A stretch of 57,780 nt of DNA, from contig CAIQKM010000086.1 in assembly GCA_903872345.1 (NCBI GenBank), positions 1-57,780 of the forward strand, written 5' to 3'. The DNA is from an uncultured Verrucomicrobia subdivision 3 bacterium. Its GTDB lineage: Bacteria; Verrucomicrobiota; Verrucomicrobiia; Limisphaerales; UBA11358. Both the position numbers and the translations under genes were made by a program. The notes below the pieces were generated by a model, which was given only the letters and a program-made list of their open reading frames with translations, made no database searches and was not told where the DNA came from. Below, piece after piece: positions 33,807 through 43,800 of this stretch (position 1 is its first letter; each line of letters starts with the position of its first letter).

Positions 33807-34244
33807 TTACTGCGAGCGGGGGGCCGCTCCGCCCGGATTTGGTTTGCCGCCGGCTTTGGGCGACGGCCGTTGCAGCAGCCGCCAGAAGGGATGGTTCTGC
33901 CGTTTGAAATGCTCGTAGCGCACGAGTTGCTCGGAAGTCAACAAGGCAGCGACCTGCTCATCGGTAGCGCGCAGCACGTTGTTCACGCGGGGTTGCACGG
34001 CATGATGAATCTCATCCAGTTGATGGCGGGAATCGGAAAGAATGTCATGCAGCCTGGCCTGCTGCCGGTCATCCAACTCCAGGCGCCGCACGAAACTGTG
34101 TTCCAGCAGTATTTGCGATTTTTCGGGATGCGCCTGGGCCTGCTCCACTTCGGCGCGCACCGCCGTGCGCACGCCGAGCGCGCCCACCGCCGCGCCCGCC
34201 AGAAAAGTGAGCACCAGCACCAGAATGGAACGCCAGTGTTTCAT
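33807..34244 (-). CDS. Spy/CpxP-like periplasmic sensor or chaperone
   Basis: A 145-residue protein with an N-terminal membrane anchor or signal (ILVLVLTFLAGAAVGALG) and a helical domain with LELDDRQQARLHDILSDSRHQLDEIH, the LTxEQ-like pattern of Spy/CpxP and heavy-metal-sensor proteins. The tail is low-complexity (SPKAGGKPNPGGAAPRSQ). It probably binds unfolded envelope proteins or metal ions. It is the last gene of the run sigma factor, anti-sigma-like membrane protein, Spy-like protein, with 1-9 base gaps, so they form one operon. Confidence 0.75.
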   Translation of the reverse strand: MKHWRSILVLVLTFLAGAAVGALGVRTAVRAEVEQAQAHPEKSQILLEHSFVRRLELDDRQQARLHDILSDSRHQLDEIHHAVQPRVNNVLRATDEQVAALLTSEQLVRYEHFKRQNHPFWRLLQRPSPKAGGKPNPGGAAPRSQ

Positions 34245-34245
34245 G

Positions 34246-34554
34246 TTACATGTCCTCCACGTTCAGAAAATATTGGGCCGAGACCTGCGTCGCACCGTCG
34301 TCCACTTCGGGCAATCCCGTGGCGCTCAGCACCAGATCGGCGGAGGCGCACAGGACGATGACCAGGCAGGCGGCCAGGGCCAGGCGCGGGAACCAGCGGT
34401 TCAGCGGTTCGAACAGGAGAAACCCCCCGGACAGCCGCGGGGCCGGCTCGTGGCGGACGGCGCGCACCACGTCGGCCGCAAAATCCCCCGGCGGCACCGG
34501 TCCGGTTTCCCGGCGGGCGGCCGCGAACAGTTGTTGCAATTTGTTTTCGTTCAT
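34246..34554 (-). CDS. Anti-sigma-like single-pass membrane protein
   Basis: A 102-residue protein with a cytoplasmic N-terminal helix (MNENKLQQLFAAARRET then PPGDFAADVVRAVR), one transmembrane segment (LALAACLVIVLCASADLVL, about 57-75) and a short outer tail. Size, topology and position directly after an ECF sigma gene (9-base gap) fit a membrane anti-sigma factor, although no named motif is visible. The periplasmic tail could sense the state of the neighbouring Spy-like proteins. Confidence 0.65.
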   Translation of the reverse strand: MNENKLQQLFAAARRETGPVPPGDFAADVVRAVRHEPAPRLSGGFLLFEPLNRWFPRLALAACLVIVLCASADLVLSATGLPEVDDGATQVSAQYFLNVEDM

Positions 34555-34563
34555 AACGCTGAT

Positions 34564-35166
34564 TCAATCCCGTAAATTTATTTCCCGGCCCGGCGTTGCC
34601 TTGCCCGGTCCCGCGCCGACATTTTCGAGCGCCCGGCGCAGTTTGGCCCTGGCCCGCACCGCCCGCACCCGCACGGCAATCACCGAGGTTTCCAGGGTGG
34701 CGGCGATTTCCTTGAAACTCCGCCCTTCCAGTTCCTGCTGGATGATCACCGCCCGGTCCAGCGGCGGCAGTTGCCGCAGCGCGAGCTGCAAAATTTCCGC
34801 CGCGCCGTGCGCGTCCAGCGCGCTTTTGTCCGCATCGCTGTGGAGCCAGTCCAGGGCGTCCTCGCCCAGATCCTCGATGGCCACGTCGTTTTTGCGGTGC
34901 TTCTTTTCCCGCCGCAAATGGTCCAGGGCCGTCCGCACCGCAATGCGCGAAATCCAGTGCTCGAACGGCGCGCGCCCGTCAAACTGCGCCAGCGCCCGCC
35001 AGGCTTTGATGAACGTCTCCTGCGCCAGATCCTCGACCCGCTGGAGGTCGCGCTCGTAACGGTACAAAATCGAAAACACCCGCGTCTGGTGGCGGCGCAC
35101 CAATTCGGCATAGTCATCCGCCGCCCCGGCACGGATGCGCTGCACCAGTTCTACGTCATCGCTCAC
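34564..35166 (-). CDS. ECF RNA polymerase sigma factor, RpoE-like
   Basis: A 200-residue sigma factor. Region 2: YAELVRRHQTRVFSILYRYERD, then AQETFIKAWRALAQF, with FEHWISRIAVRTALDHLR. Region 4: LRQLPPLDRAVIIQQELEGRSFKEIAATLET with VIAVRVRAVRARAKLR, the helix-turn-helix. Typical length. It is 3 bases after the Spy-like gene at 35170 and 9 bases before the membrane protein gene, so a five-gene stress unit is likely: Spy-like, Spy-like, sigma, anti-sigma-like, Spy-like. The first Spy-like gene has its own terminator and may be a separate transcript. Confidence 0.92.
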   Translation of the reverse strand: MSDDVELVQRIRAGAADDYAELVRRHQTRVFSILYRYERDLQRVEDLAQETFIKAWRALAQFDGRAPFEHWISRIAVRTALDHLRREKKHRKNDVAIEDLGEDALDWLHSDADKSALDAHGAAEILQLALRQLPPLDRAVIIQQELEGRSFKEIAATLETSVIAVRVRAVRARAKLRRALENVGAGPGKATPGREINLRD

Positions 35167-35169
35167 GGT

Positions 35170-35646
35170 TTAATGGACCGGGGCATCCCCGAGGCGCGCA
35201 ATTGCGGTGTCCACAAACTCATCCAGATGCTGCTCCATGGCGGACAATTTTTCCCGTTGGGCCGGATTGAGAATGGGGTTGATGCCGCGATAAAGTTTCA
35301 GCCGTTCCACGGCCAGATCCGCCTCGGCGGCGGCCACCTGGGCGGCGGCGGTGCGGACGGAGCTTTCGCTGGCCTCCGGGGCGTGAATGGCGTCCCGCAG
35401 GCTGAGGCGCGCGGTATGCAGTTGCTCCAGCACGCCATGCAGACGGTCCTTTTCGGCCAAGAATTGCCCTTTGATCTGCGCCTGCTGCTCGGCGCTCAAC
35501 TCCAGTTGTTGCGCGATGCGGGCCCAGATTTTTCCCCCGGCGGGCGCGGTTCCGGTGCCGCCGCCGGCAAACGTCCGTCCGGCCAGCAGTGCGCCGAGGC
35601 CCACGGCCAGCACGGTCATCAAGATGATGGTCCGGTTGCGCAACAT
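35170..35646 (-). CDS. Spy/CpxP-like exported protein
   Basis: A 158-residue exported helical protein: signal (IILMTVLAVGLGALLAGRTFAG), then LELSAEQQAQIKGQFLAEKDRLH and a second LNPAQREKLSAMEQHLDEF, both LT..Q-type motifs. In this family the cradle-shaped helical dimer binds unfolded proteins or metals in the periplasm. It is the first gene of the sigma operon. Confidence 0.78.
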   Translation of the reverse strand: MLRNRTIILMTVLAVGLGALLAGRTFAGGGTGTAPAGGKIWARIAQQLELSAEQQAQIKGQFLAEKDRLHGVLEQLHTARLSLRDAIHAPEASESSVRTAAAQVAAAEADLAVERLKLYRGINPILNPAQREKLSAMEQHLDEFVDTAIARLGDAPVH

Positions 35647-35700
35647 GTCAGCTTAATAAACGCAGTCGGGGTGGAAAACGTTTCAGCCAGATTGGCGGTA

Positions 35701-35735
35701 AAATGAAAAAGGGGGACGGCTGGACGCCGTCCCCC
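35701..35735 (-). terminator. Intrinsic terminator of the 35753 gene
   Basis: A perfect 10-base stem, GGGGGACGGC/GCCGTCCCCC (35711-35735), with a 5-base loop. On the minus strand it is followed by TTTTTCATTTT, as expected for termination after the gene ending at 35753. Confidence 0.9.
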
Positions 35736-35752
35736 CGTGGCGGAAAGAATGA

Positions 35753-36157
35753 TTAATTCGTGGACGGAGCCGCCAGCGGAGCGCGGCGGGGACCGCCGGG
35801 GGTCAGCTTCTTGAGCTTTTCCAACTGGTCGGCGGTCAAAATTTCTTTCATCTTGGCTTGGAAGGCGTCCATGATGGCCTTGCTCTTCGTGCGCTTGTCT
35901 TCGGCCGAGACGCTGGAATCACCGCGCAGCTCGCGAATCTTGGCGGTGCGATCTTCCCACGCGGCCTTGAACTTGGTGGCCACTTCATCGGTCAGGCCCA
36001 GTTCCTTGATGATCTGATCCGGCGTGAGGCGATGGGCGCGGGCGGCGGGAGCCGCCGGGGTGGCGCTGTTAGTGTCTTGGGCTTGCAGCGCAAAGCTGCC
36101 GCCGAGCAAAGTGGTGGCGGCCAGGGCGGCCAGGGCGAGTGTTTTGGTCAATTTCAT
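35753..36157 (-). CDS. Spy/CpxP-like exported protein, third copy
   Basis: A 134-residue protein starting at the ATG at 36157; an ATG 24 bases upstream would put charged residues before the signal. The signal is TLALAALAATTLLGGSFALQ. The mature part is rich in Ala/Pro, then LTPDQIIKELGLTDEVATKF and LTADQLEKLKKLTPGGP, which carry the paired LTxxQ motifs. It is closed by a strong terminator and so is probably transcribed separately from the sigma operon, although its role in envelope stress is likely shared. Confidence 0.75.
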   Translation of the reverse strand: MKLTKTLALAALAATTLLGGSFALQAQDTNSATPAAPAARAHRLTPDQIIKELGLTDEVATKFKAAWEDRTAKIRELRGDSSVSAEDKRTKSKAIMDAFQAKMKEILTADQLEKLKKLTPGGPRRAPLAAPSTN

Positions 36158-36265
36158 GTTCTTTTTATGTTTTGATTGCAATGGTTTATATCATTTCGCC
36201 ACCGGCGGCTGTATCAGGGTTCCACGGTGGCTGATGTCATTAAAGACGCAAACAGCGGTCAAAAG

Positions 36266-37552
36266 TTACAGGGTGCGCAGCACTTTGGCGGCGGCCTGGA
36301 CGGTTTTTTCAATGTCCGCCGGCGTGTGGGCGGTGGAAATGAAGCCGGCCTCGAACTGGGAGGGGGCAAGATAAACGCCGGCATTCAACATGCCGTGAAA
36401 GTATTTTTTGAACTTCTCCCGGTCGCTCTTCATCGCGTCGGCCAGGTTCCAAACGGGTTCGCCGGTAAAGTAACCGCAGAACATCGAGCCGCAGGCATTG
36501 AACTGCACGGCCACGCCGGCGGACTTCGCCGCATCGCGCATCCCCGCCTCCAACTGTTCGCCGAGCTCTTCCAGTTTGCAATAAGCGCCACCGTCCAAGA
36601 GTTCCTGCAAATTGGCGATGCCCGCCGCCATGGCCACCGGGTTGCCGCTCAGGGTGCCGGCCTGATAGACCGGGCCGAGCGGCGCGAGGTAATCCATAAT
36701 TTCAGCCCGACCGCCAAACGCGCCCACCGGCAGGCCGCCGCCAATGACCTTGCCGAAGGTGGAGAGATCGGGCGTGATGTGAAAGCGTTCCTGTGCGCCG
36801 CCCCGCGCGAGACGGAAGCCGGTCATGACTTCGTCAAAAATCAGCAGCGCGCCGTCGGCCTCGGTGATTTCGCGGAGGAATTCCAGAAAGCCGGGGCGGG
36901 GCAGGTACAGGCCGGCGTTGCCGGGCACGGGTTCCACAATGATGCCGGCAATCTGGCCGGGATTGGCCGAAAAGGCGGCTTTCACCGCCTCCACATCATT
37001 GTACGGCACCACGATGGTGTGTTGCGTGAAGGCGGCGGGGATGCCGGCGCTGTCCGGATGGCCGAAGGTCAGCGCGCCCGAACCGGCGCGCACAAGCAGG
37101 GAATCCACGTGGCCATGATAACAGCCGTCAAATTTGATGATCTTGTCGCGCTTCGTAAAGCCCCGGGCCAGCCGGATGACGCTCATGCACGCCTCCGTGC
37201 CGCTGCTGGTCATGCGGATCTTTTTCACGCTGGGCACCAGGTCGCAGATCAATTTGGCCATGGTGACCTCGAGGGGATTGGGCACGCCAAAGCTGGTGCC
37301 CTGCTCGGCGGCGGCCTTCACGGCGGCGATGATTTTGGGATGCGCATGACCCAGAATGGCCGGGCCCCAGGTGAGGACATAATCAATCAGCTCGTTGCCG
37401 TCCACGTCCCAGAGTTTGCATCCCGCCGCGCGGTTGACAAAGAAAGGTTGGCCGCCGACGGCGCGAAACGCGCGCACGGGGGAATTGACGCCGCCGGGAA
37501 TATATTTCAAGGCTTCGGCGAACAACTGTTCCGACTGGGTGCGAGAAATCAT
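36266..37552 (-). CDS. hemL: Glutamate-1-semialdehyde 2,1-aminomutase
   Basis: A 428-residue PLP enzyme that isomerises glutamate 1-semialdehyde to 5-aminolevulinate, the first precursor of haem and other tetrapyrroles. Signature segments are [30 protein letters not shown], the PLP-pocket [14 protein letters not shown], and [18 protein letters not shown], whose lysine should carry PLP. The length is standard. The C5 route implied here also needs gltX (32234-33580), which lies near, and glutamyl-tRNA reductase, which is not in the window. Confidence 0.95.
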   Translation of the reverse strand: MISRTQSEQLFAEALKYIPGGVNSPVRAFRAVGGQPFFVNRAAGCKLWDVDGNELIDYVLTWGPAILGHAHPKIIAAVKAAAEQGTSFGVPNPLEVTMAKLICDLVPSVKKIRMTSSGTEACMSVIRLARGFTKRDKIIKFDGCYHGHVDSLLVRAGSGALTFGHPDSAGIPAAFTQHTIVVPYNDVEAVKAAFSANPGQIAGIIVEPVPGNAGLYLPRPGFLEFLREITEADGALLIFDEVMTGFRLARGGAQERFHITPDLSTFGKVIGGGLPVGAFGGRAEIMDYLAPLGPVYQAGTLSGNPVAMAAGIANLQELLDGGAYCKLEELGEQLEAGMRDAAKSAGVAVQFNACGSMFCGYFTGEPVWNLADAMKSDREKFKKYFHGMLNAGVYLAPSQFEAGFISTAHTPADIEKTVQAAAKVLRTL

Positions 37553-37659
37553 GGAATCAGTTTAACCAACGGCGGGGCGGGAAAAAAGGAGAATGCATCA
37601 TTTCGGAGTTCGGGTTTTATTGTTGGTCATGGCCTTGGGGTTGGGATAAATTTTCCATT

Positions 37660-38217
37660 ATGAGCGACATCACGCTGGTGCTGGACGCCATCCACCGGGG
37701 CGAAGAACAGGCCTCGGAAAGACTGCTGCCGCTGGTTTACCAGGAGCTGCGGAATCTCGCGGCTGCCCGGATGTTTCAGGAGTCGGCCGGGCACACGCTG
37801 CAGCCCACGGCGCTGGTTCACGAGGCCTGGCTGCGGCTGGTGGGTTCCGGCGGTCAAAACTGGAAAAGCCGGGCCTATTTTTTTGCGGCGGCGGCGGAGG
37901 CCATGCGCCGGATTCTGGTGGAGCATGCGCGGCGGAAGGCGCGGCTCAAGCATGGCGGCGGGCAGCAGCGGCTGAACATTGAGGATCTGGATCTGGCGGC
38001 CGCCCCGCCGGATGACAAAATTTTGCTGGTGGACGAGGCGCTGGCGCAACTGGAGGTCAGCCAGCCGGAACGGGCCCGCGTGGTGGTGATGAAATTTTTC
38101 AGCGGCATGACCAACCAGGAGGTGGCGGACACGCTTGGGATCAGCGAGCGTTCGGTGGACCGCCATTGGGTATGCGCCAAGGCGTGGCTGTTTCAAAAAC
38201 TTCGGGAAACACCATGA
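37660..38217 (+). CDS. ECF-like sigma factor (Planctomycetes/Verrucomicrobia type, kinase-associated)
   Basis: A 185-residue sigma factor of the TIGR02999-type group. Region 2: LLPLVYQELRNLAAARM followed by LQPTALVHEAWLRLV. The middle has EHARRKARLKHGGGQQR, characteristic of this group. Region 4: SQPERARVVVMKFFSGMTNQEV, then LGISERSVDRHWVCAKAWL. Members of this group are commonly found beside TPR-containing serine/threonine kinases; here the kinase gene starts 59 bases downstream. Confidence 0.92.
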   Translation: MSDITLVLDAIHRGEEQASERLLPLVYQELRNLAAARMFQESAGHTLQPTALVHEAWLRLVGSGGQNWKSRAYFFAAAAEAMRRILVEHARRKARLKHGGGQQRLNIEDLDLAAAPPDDKILLVDEALAQLEVSQPERARVVVMKFFSGMTNQEVADTLGISERSVDRHWVCAKAWLFQKLRETP

Positions 38218-38275
38218 AACGCCGCTTTTTTGGCGGGAATAGCCGGCCGAAAGCGCATGAGTTCATACAGACTAA

Positions 38276-40525
38276 ATGATTGAAGTGCCGACAGAACGGG
38301 CGGAGGATGTTTATTATTCCGTGCTCGAGCTAAAAGAGCCCGACCAGCGCCGGGCTTTTCTGGATCGCGTATGTCAGGGGGAACCGGCGTTGCGCGAAAT
38401 GGTGGAGCGGATGCTGGCCGCGCAGCCGGCGGCGGAAAAATTTTTCCAGGAAGGCGGAGTGGCGCGGCTGCCGGTGGGGGAAATGACGACGTCGCTTACG
38501 GAGACCCCGGGGCTGGCGGAAAACATCGACGCGTTGCGGCGGGAGGATGAAGCCGTCGGCAGCAGCATCGGGCCCTACAAGGTGCTGCAACGGATCGGGG
38601 AAGGGGGCTGCGGCGTGGTTTACATGGCGGCGCAGGAGCAGCCGGTGCGGCGGCGGGTGGCCTTGAAAATTATCAAGCTCGGCATGGACACCAAGAGCGT
38701 GGTGGCCCGGTTTGAGGCCGAGCGGCAGGCGCTGGCCATGATGGACCATCCCAACATCGCCCGCGTGCTGGATGCGGGGGCGACCGATGCGGGGCGTCCC
38801 TATTTCGTGATGGAATTGGTTCGCGGGGTGAAGATCACGGAGTACTGCGACCAGAACGAATTGGACACCCGGGACCGGCTGAAGCTGTTCATTCAGGTCT
38901 GCCAAGCAATCCAGCACGCCCACCAGAAGGGGGTGATACACCGGGATATCAAGCCGTCCAACATTCTGGTGACCATCATTGACGGGCAGCCGGTGCCCAA
39001 GGTGATTGACTTCGGCATTGCCAAGGCGATTGAAGGCCGGTTGACGGACAATACCATTTTTACAGCCTATGAACAGTTCATCGGCACGCCCGCCTACATG
39101 AGTCCCGAGCAGGCGGTGATGAGCGGCGTGGATGTGGACACCCGCAGCGACATTTACAGCCTGGGGGTGTTGCTCTATGAACTGCTGACGGGCCGGACGC
39201 CGTTTGAGACCGATGAATTGCTGAAGCGCGGCATTGACAGTCTGCGCCGCACGCTACAGGAACGCGAACCGCAGCGGCCTTCAACTTTGGTGACCACCCT
39301 CCAGGGATCGGCCTTGACCCAAATTGCCCGCCACCGTCATGCGGAACCGCTGAAACTGGTTTCGCTGTTGCGGGGAGACCTCGACTGGATTGTGATTCGG
39401 GCGTTGGAGAAGGACCGCGCGCGGCGGTATGAAACCGCCAACGGTCTGGCCATGGATGTGCAGCGCCACTTGGACAATGAGCCCGTGGTGGCGCGTCCCC
39501 CCAGCCGCCTTTACCGCCTGCAGAAGCTGGTTCGTCGGAACAAGGTCACGTTCGTGGCGGGGGTGGTGGTGGCGCTGGCGCTGATAGTCGGCTTGGGGTT
39601 CGCGACGTGGTTCTGGCATAATGAACGCGAAGCTCACCAACGGGCGGTGCAGGCCGAACAGCAGGCCATGGCGGCGGAGCAGCAGCAGGCGCGTTTGCGC
39701 ATGGAGGCCGAGGACCGGGAGCGGATCACGCAGGCGGCTTTTTTAATCAGCCAGAATAAAATTGAGGAGGCGGACACCCTGGCCGGCAAGGTGCTGGTAT
39801 TGAAGCCTTCGTTGGAAGCGGAAGGGGTGTTGCGCACGCTCGGCGCATGGCATGCCTTGAAAGGCCGTTGGGCGCAGGCGGCGGAGCGGTTCAACCTGCT
39901 GTTGCAGGTGGATCAGCGGGACAATTCCTGGGCGATCACCGATGATTTGCTGATGGCCGGTCCCATCCTGATTGAGCGCGGGGATACGCCGGGTTATGAG
40001 CATTTCCGTCAGGCCGCCATCACCCGGTTCACGGGCATGACCGACCCCATTTTTGCGGAACGCACCCTGAAAATCAGCCTGCTGTTACCGGCGGAGGATC
40101 GGGTGATGGACAACCTACAGCGCTATTATGAGGTGGCGGCGGACTCCTTGCAGGGGGCGGCTGATCCGAACGATTTCATGGGGGCGTGGCGGTGCATTTC
40201 GCTGGGCCTGGCCGCTTACCGGCAGGGGTATACGCCCACGGCGGTGGCTTGGAGCAAAAGGTGCCTGGGCTGTGCGGATCAAAACCCGGCGCGAATGGCG
40301 ACGGCCCATATTATCCAGGCCATGGCCTGGCAGCAGCTCAAGGAAGGCGAGACGGCCCGGGCCGAGCTGGCTTTGGGGCGCGCGGCGGTCGAGACTGAAT
40401 TTGCCGGAGGGCTTCAGGAGGGCAATGGTTCGGCCGGTTTTTGGTATGACTGGCTTTTCGCCCGGATTTTGCTCCGGGAAGCCGAGACTTTGATTGAAAA
40501 GCCGGCGCCGCCGCCGGGAACATAA
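38276..40525 (+). CDS. Serine/threonine protein kinase with transmembrane segment and TPR-like C-terminus
   Basis: A 749-residue membrane kinase. Residues 1-95 form a helical N-terminal region. The kinase domain is about 98-360: glycine loop IGEGGCGVVYMA, ATP lysine in RVALKIIKLG, catalytic loop HRDIKPSN near residue 221, IDFGIAKAIEG, and activation segment GTPAYMSPEQA. A transmembrane helix (VAGVVVALALIVGLGFATW) is near 424-445, followed by a coiled, Gln/Ala-rich stretch and a TPR-like region. The motif set is intact, so it should be active. It probably passes an extracellular signal to the sigma factor encoded just upstream, as in similar pairs. Confidence 0.93.
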   Translation: MIEVPTERAEDVYYSVLELKEPDQRRAFLDRVCQGEPALREMVERMLAAQPAAEKFFQEGGVARLPVGEMTTSLTETPGLAENIDALRREDEAVGSSIGPYKVLQRIGEGGCGVVYMAAQEQPVRRRVALKIIKLGMDTKSVVARFEAERQALAMMDHPNIARVLDAGATDAGRPYFVMELVRGVKITEYCDQNELDTRDRLKLFIQVCQAIQHAHQKGVIHRDIKPSNILVTIIDGQPVPKVIDFGIAKAIEGRLTDNTIFTAYEQFIGTPAYMSPEQAVMSGVDVDTRSDIYSLGVLLYELLTGRTPFETDELLKRGIDSLRRTLQEREPQRPSTLVTTLQGSALTQIARHRHAEPLKLVSLLRGDLDWIVIRALEKDRARRYETANGLAMDVQRHLDNEPVVARPPSRLYRLQKLVRRNKVTFVAGVVVALALIVGLGFATWFWHNEREAHQRAVQAEQQAMAAEQQQARLRMEAEDRERITQAAFLISQNKIEEADTLAGKVLVLKPSLEAEGVLRTLGAWHALKGRWAQAAERFNLLLQVDQRDNSWAITDDLLMAGPILIERGDTPGYEHFRQAAITRFTGMTDPIFAERTLKISLLLPAEDRVMDNLQRYYEVAADSLQGAADPNDFMGAWRCISLGLAAYRQGYTPTAVAWSKRCLGCADQNPARMATAHIIQAMAWQQLKEGETARAELALGRAAVETEFAGGLQEGNGSAGFWYDWLFARILLREAETLIEKPAPPPGT

Positions 40526-40888
40526 CTGCGGCGGCGTGCCAATATAAAGGCACCCTGCCGTTGGCCCGTTGATTTTCACCCGTTCCTACCGGCGGTCGGG
40601 AACGTCATCCGGAACGTCATTTCCAGCCCGGATTTGCTCGTCAATTCCCCCGCATTTCAACATTGCCACTCCTTTTGCCGGCACCCGCTTGCGGCACCGG
40701 AAAAATATTTGGCGGACTTCCGGACGGTATGGCGCATGTATAGTTGAAGCCCATGATGAAAACCACGACGAGCCATTCTCGGCGGAGTTTCAGTTATAAC
40801 CATTGATTGTGCCATGACCAACCAACCATCCCAGCCTGATCGGTGGAAACAATGGGCTTTCGTCAACTGAGATCCAACCCAATCCCCT
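40526..40888. other. Intergenic region before the beta-strand-repeat gene
   Basis: The 363 bases hold no recognisable gene. There is a short tandem repeat, GGAACGTCATCC/GGAACGTCATTT (40599-40622), and an AT-rich tract (AAAAATATTTGG) near 40700 that could be part of a promoter. Confidence 0.5.
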
Positions 40889-43800
40889 ATGAATAACCCA
40901 ATAAAGAATCCTGATTGCACCTCCCATGGGCGGTTCGCCGGACCCGGCCGGCATAAACTATCCGCCCTGGCCTTGATGCTGGCCGGTGTGCTGGGCGGTA
41001 CCGCCCATGCCCAATTGTTGCATCGCTATGATTTTAACTCCACCAACGACACCGTGGGCACCGCCAACGGTACGTTGACCGGCGGGGCCACCCTCAGTGG
41101 CGGCGCGCTCGTCACCAACGGCAAAAATGGCGGTCAGAGCGGGCAATGGGGAAGCAGCAGCAGCCCGATGATGGTGCTCAGTCCCACGGCGGTATCGGGA
41201 CTCACCAACGCCTTCACTTTGGAAACTTGGTTTTCCTGTTCCACCGGCTGGCCCAAGTATGACAGTCTGTTTGCCTTCAGCGACGGAACCACGGCCAACT
41301 TTTTGATGGGCAACCCGGTCATGGGTTATGGACCGTGGCCCTCCGGTTTTAACATTACCGGCGGCAGTGGCTCGGTTAATGGCAGTGTCCGCGGTATTTA
41401 CTTGGACGACAGTTCGCTGCACCAGGTTTTGCTCTCCTTCGACGGCACCAATTTCACTTATTATATCGACGGTGCGCTGGCCAATTACTCCGGCTATTCG
41501 GCCACGCTCGCCGATCCCGGTTTCAATCTCTCCACGTTGCCGGACATCGGCATCAATGGCGGGTCACCGTGGGGCGATCCCGCCCTTACCGGCTCGACCT
41601 TTGACTTCCGCATTTATGGTCAATCACTGACCCCGGCGCAGGTGGCCACGGTCTTTGGGTTGGGCAAGGATGCCAGCAATGCCAGCATCATTTCGGCCAT
41701 CGCTCCGCCCACCGCCTTCGTCTGGAGTGGCGGCGGGGCGAACAATAACTGGAGCACGGCCTTGAACTGGGCCAGTGGCATTGCGCCCGCCGCTTCCGGT
41801 ACCAGCCTTACGTTTGCCGGCAGTACCCTGACTTCGCCCAATATGGATGCCAACTTTGGCGTTACCGGGCTCGTCTTCAGCAATAATGCCAGCAGCTTTG
41901 CCATCGGCACGGCCAATGGCAGCGCGCTGACTTTGGCGGGCAATTTGGTGAATAATTCCACCAGCAGCCAGACCTTGAATGTGCCGGTCACCGTTAGTGT
42001 GGTTTCCGCCTTCAACGCCGCCGGCGGCAGTCTGGTGGTGAATTCAAATCTCACCTTGAATTCCAGCCTCAGCTTGAACGGTGCCAATAATCTGAGCCTG
42101 AACGGCAATATCAGCGGCAGCGGCAGCTTGACCATGAATGGCACTGGCACCCTTACCTTGGGTGGTGCCAATGTTTCGGCGGGGGCGATCAGCTTCAATA
42201 GCGGCAATACGCTCGCTTCCGGGGCGGTGACCGTGGCGGGTGGCACCACCTATGTGGGGTATCTGGCCAACAATGCGTCCGTGAATGTTTCCGGCGGCAC
42301 GTGGAACTCCAGCGCCGAAATCCGCGTGGGCGGTTCCGACACCAGCGGCAGCAGCATCATCGGCACCGGCACCCTCGCCGTCACCGGCGCTACGATCGAC
42401 GCGTCCGCGCTGACGGTGGCCCGGGGCAACTACCTGGATAACAATGAATCCGGCACGGTCATTTTGAACAGCGGCGGCACGCTGGTTTCCACCAATGACG
42501 TGATCCTCCAGTTCGCGGGCCAGGGCGAAGGCCATTTGATCCTGAACGGCGGCAATTTTGTCGTCGGTCCCACCGCCACGAGGTGGTTCATGATCGGCTA
42601 TTATGACAGCGGCGAAGGCATTGTGGATATCACCAATGGCGATCTGTTGTTGGAAAATGGCACCTCCATCAAGATGTGCCGCAACGGCAATGTGGGGGCC
42701 AATGCCATCAACCAGTATGGCGGTGCGGTGGCATTCTACAGCGACGCCGGTGCCACGGTTGGCGGCGCGGGCAATCTGGACTTGGACTATGCCGGCAGTT
42801 CCGCCAGCAGCAGCACCTACAATCTGAATGGCGGCACTTTGACCGTGCCGCAGATCATCGCCTCGTCCACCACCGGTTCGAGCACGTTTAATTTCAACGG
42901 CGGCACCCTGATCCCGGCCGCTTCCAGCACGACCTTCCTGCAAGGCCTGACCGCCGTCAATGTGATGACCGGCGGCGCCATCATCAACACGGCTGGCAAC
43001 AACATCTCCATCGGACAGGCTTTGTCGGATGGCGGTGGCGGTCTGACCAAGGTCGGCAACGGCACCCTGACTCTGGCCGGCGGCTACGGCTATTCCGGCC
43101 CCACCCGCGTCTTGGGCGGAACCTTGGCGCTGACCACTTCGCAGGGAACTCCGGGCACCGCCGGTGACTTGGTGGTCAGCAACGCAACCGTGAATTTGGA
43201 CGCCTCCAGCGGTACGGCCCTGCCCGTTGGCAATTTGATCACCGCTCCCGGCGGGATCATCAATATCTCGGCCACGCCGAATGCCAGCGGCATTATTGGC
43301 GCGGGCAACCTGACGCTCGGCAACAATTCCGCCATCAACCTCGCCTACGGCACCTTGACGGGCAATCCCGCAGTGGCGGCCATCAATGGCTCCGGCAGCC
43401 TGACCCAGGGCACCAATGTGGTGATTAATGTCGCCGCCACCGGTCTCGGCGTCGGTCTGTTCCCGCTGATTACCGCGAGTTCCGGCACGGTCACCACCAA
43501 CGGGTTTGTGATCGGCACCCTTCCGTCCGGCGTCAAGGGCGTGCTGACCAACAGCACTTCCTCCGAATTGGACCTGCTCGTGACCAGCGCCGGCCAGCTC
43601 CTGAACTGGCACGGGGCCGATGCTTCGAGCAATCCGCTTCCCAACTGGGACATCAACACCAGCGCCAACTGGTATGACCTCAACAGCAACCCGGCCAAAT
43701 ACCTGCAATACTCCGGCAACACCGTGGGCGACAACGTTGTTTTCGGCGACAACGGCTACAATACCGATGGCACCAACCATGTGAATCTGGCGGGCACGGT

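Noticed and set aside
33627..34361. A 244-residue plus-strand frame across the gltX-Spy interval.
   Set aside because: It is the complement of the Spy-like gene and the hairpin element, with low-complexity Arg/Ala/Gln composition and no family pattern.
34241..34567. A 108-residue arginine/proline-rich minus-strand frame overlapping the anti-sigma-like gene.
   Set aside because: It is an alternate frame of GC-rich DNA; the 34246-34554 frame has a transmembrane segment and proper operon spacing.
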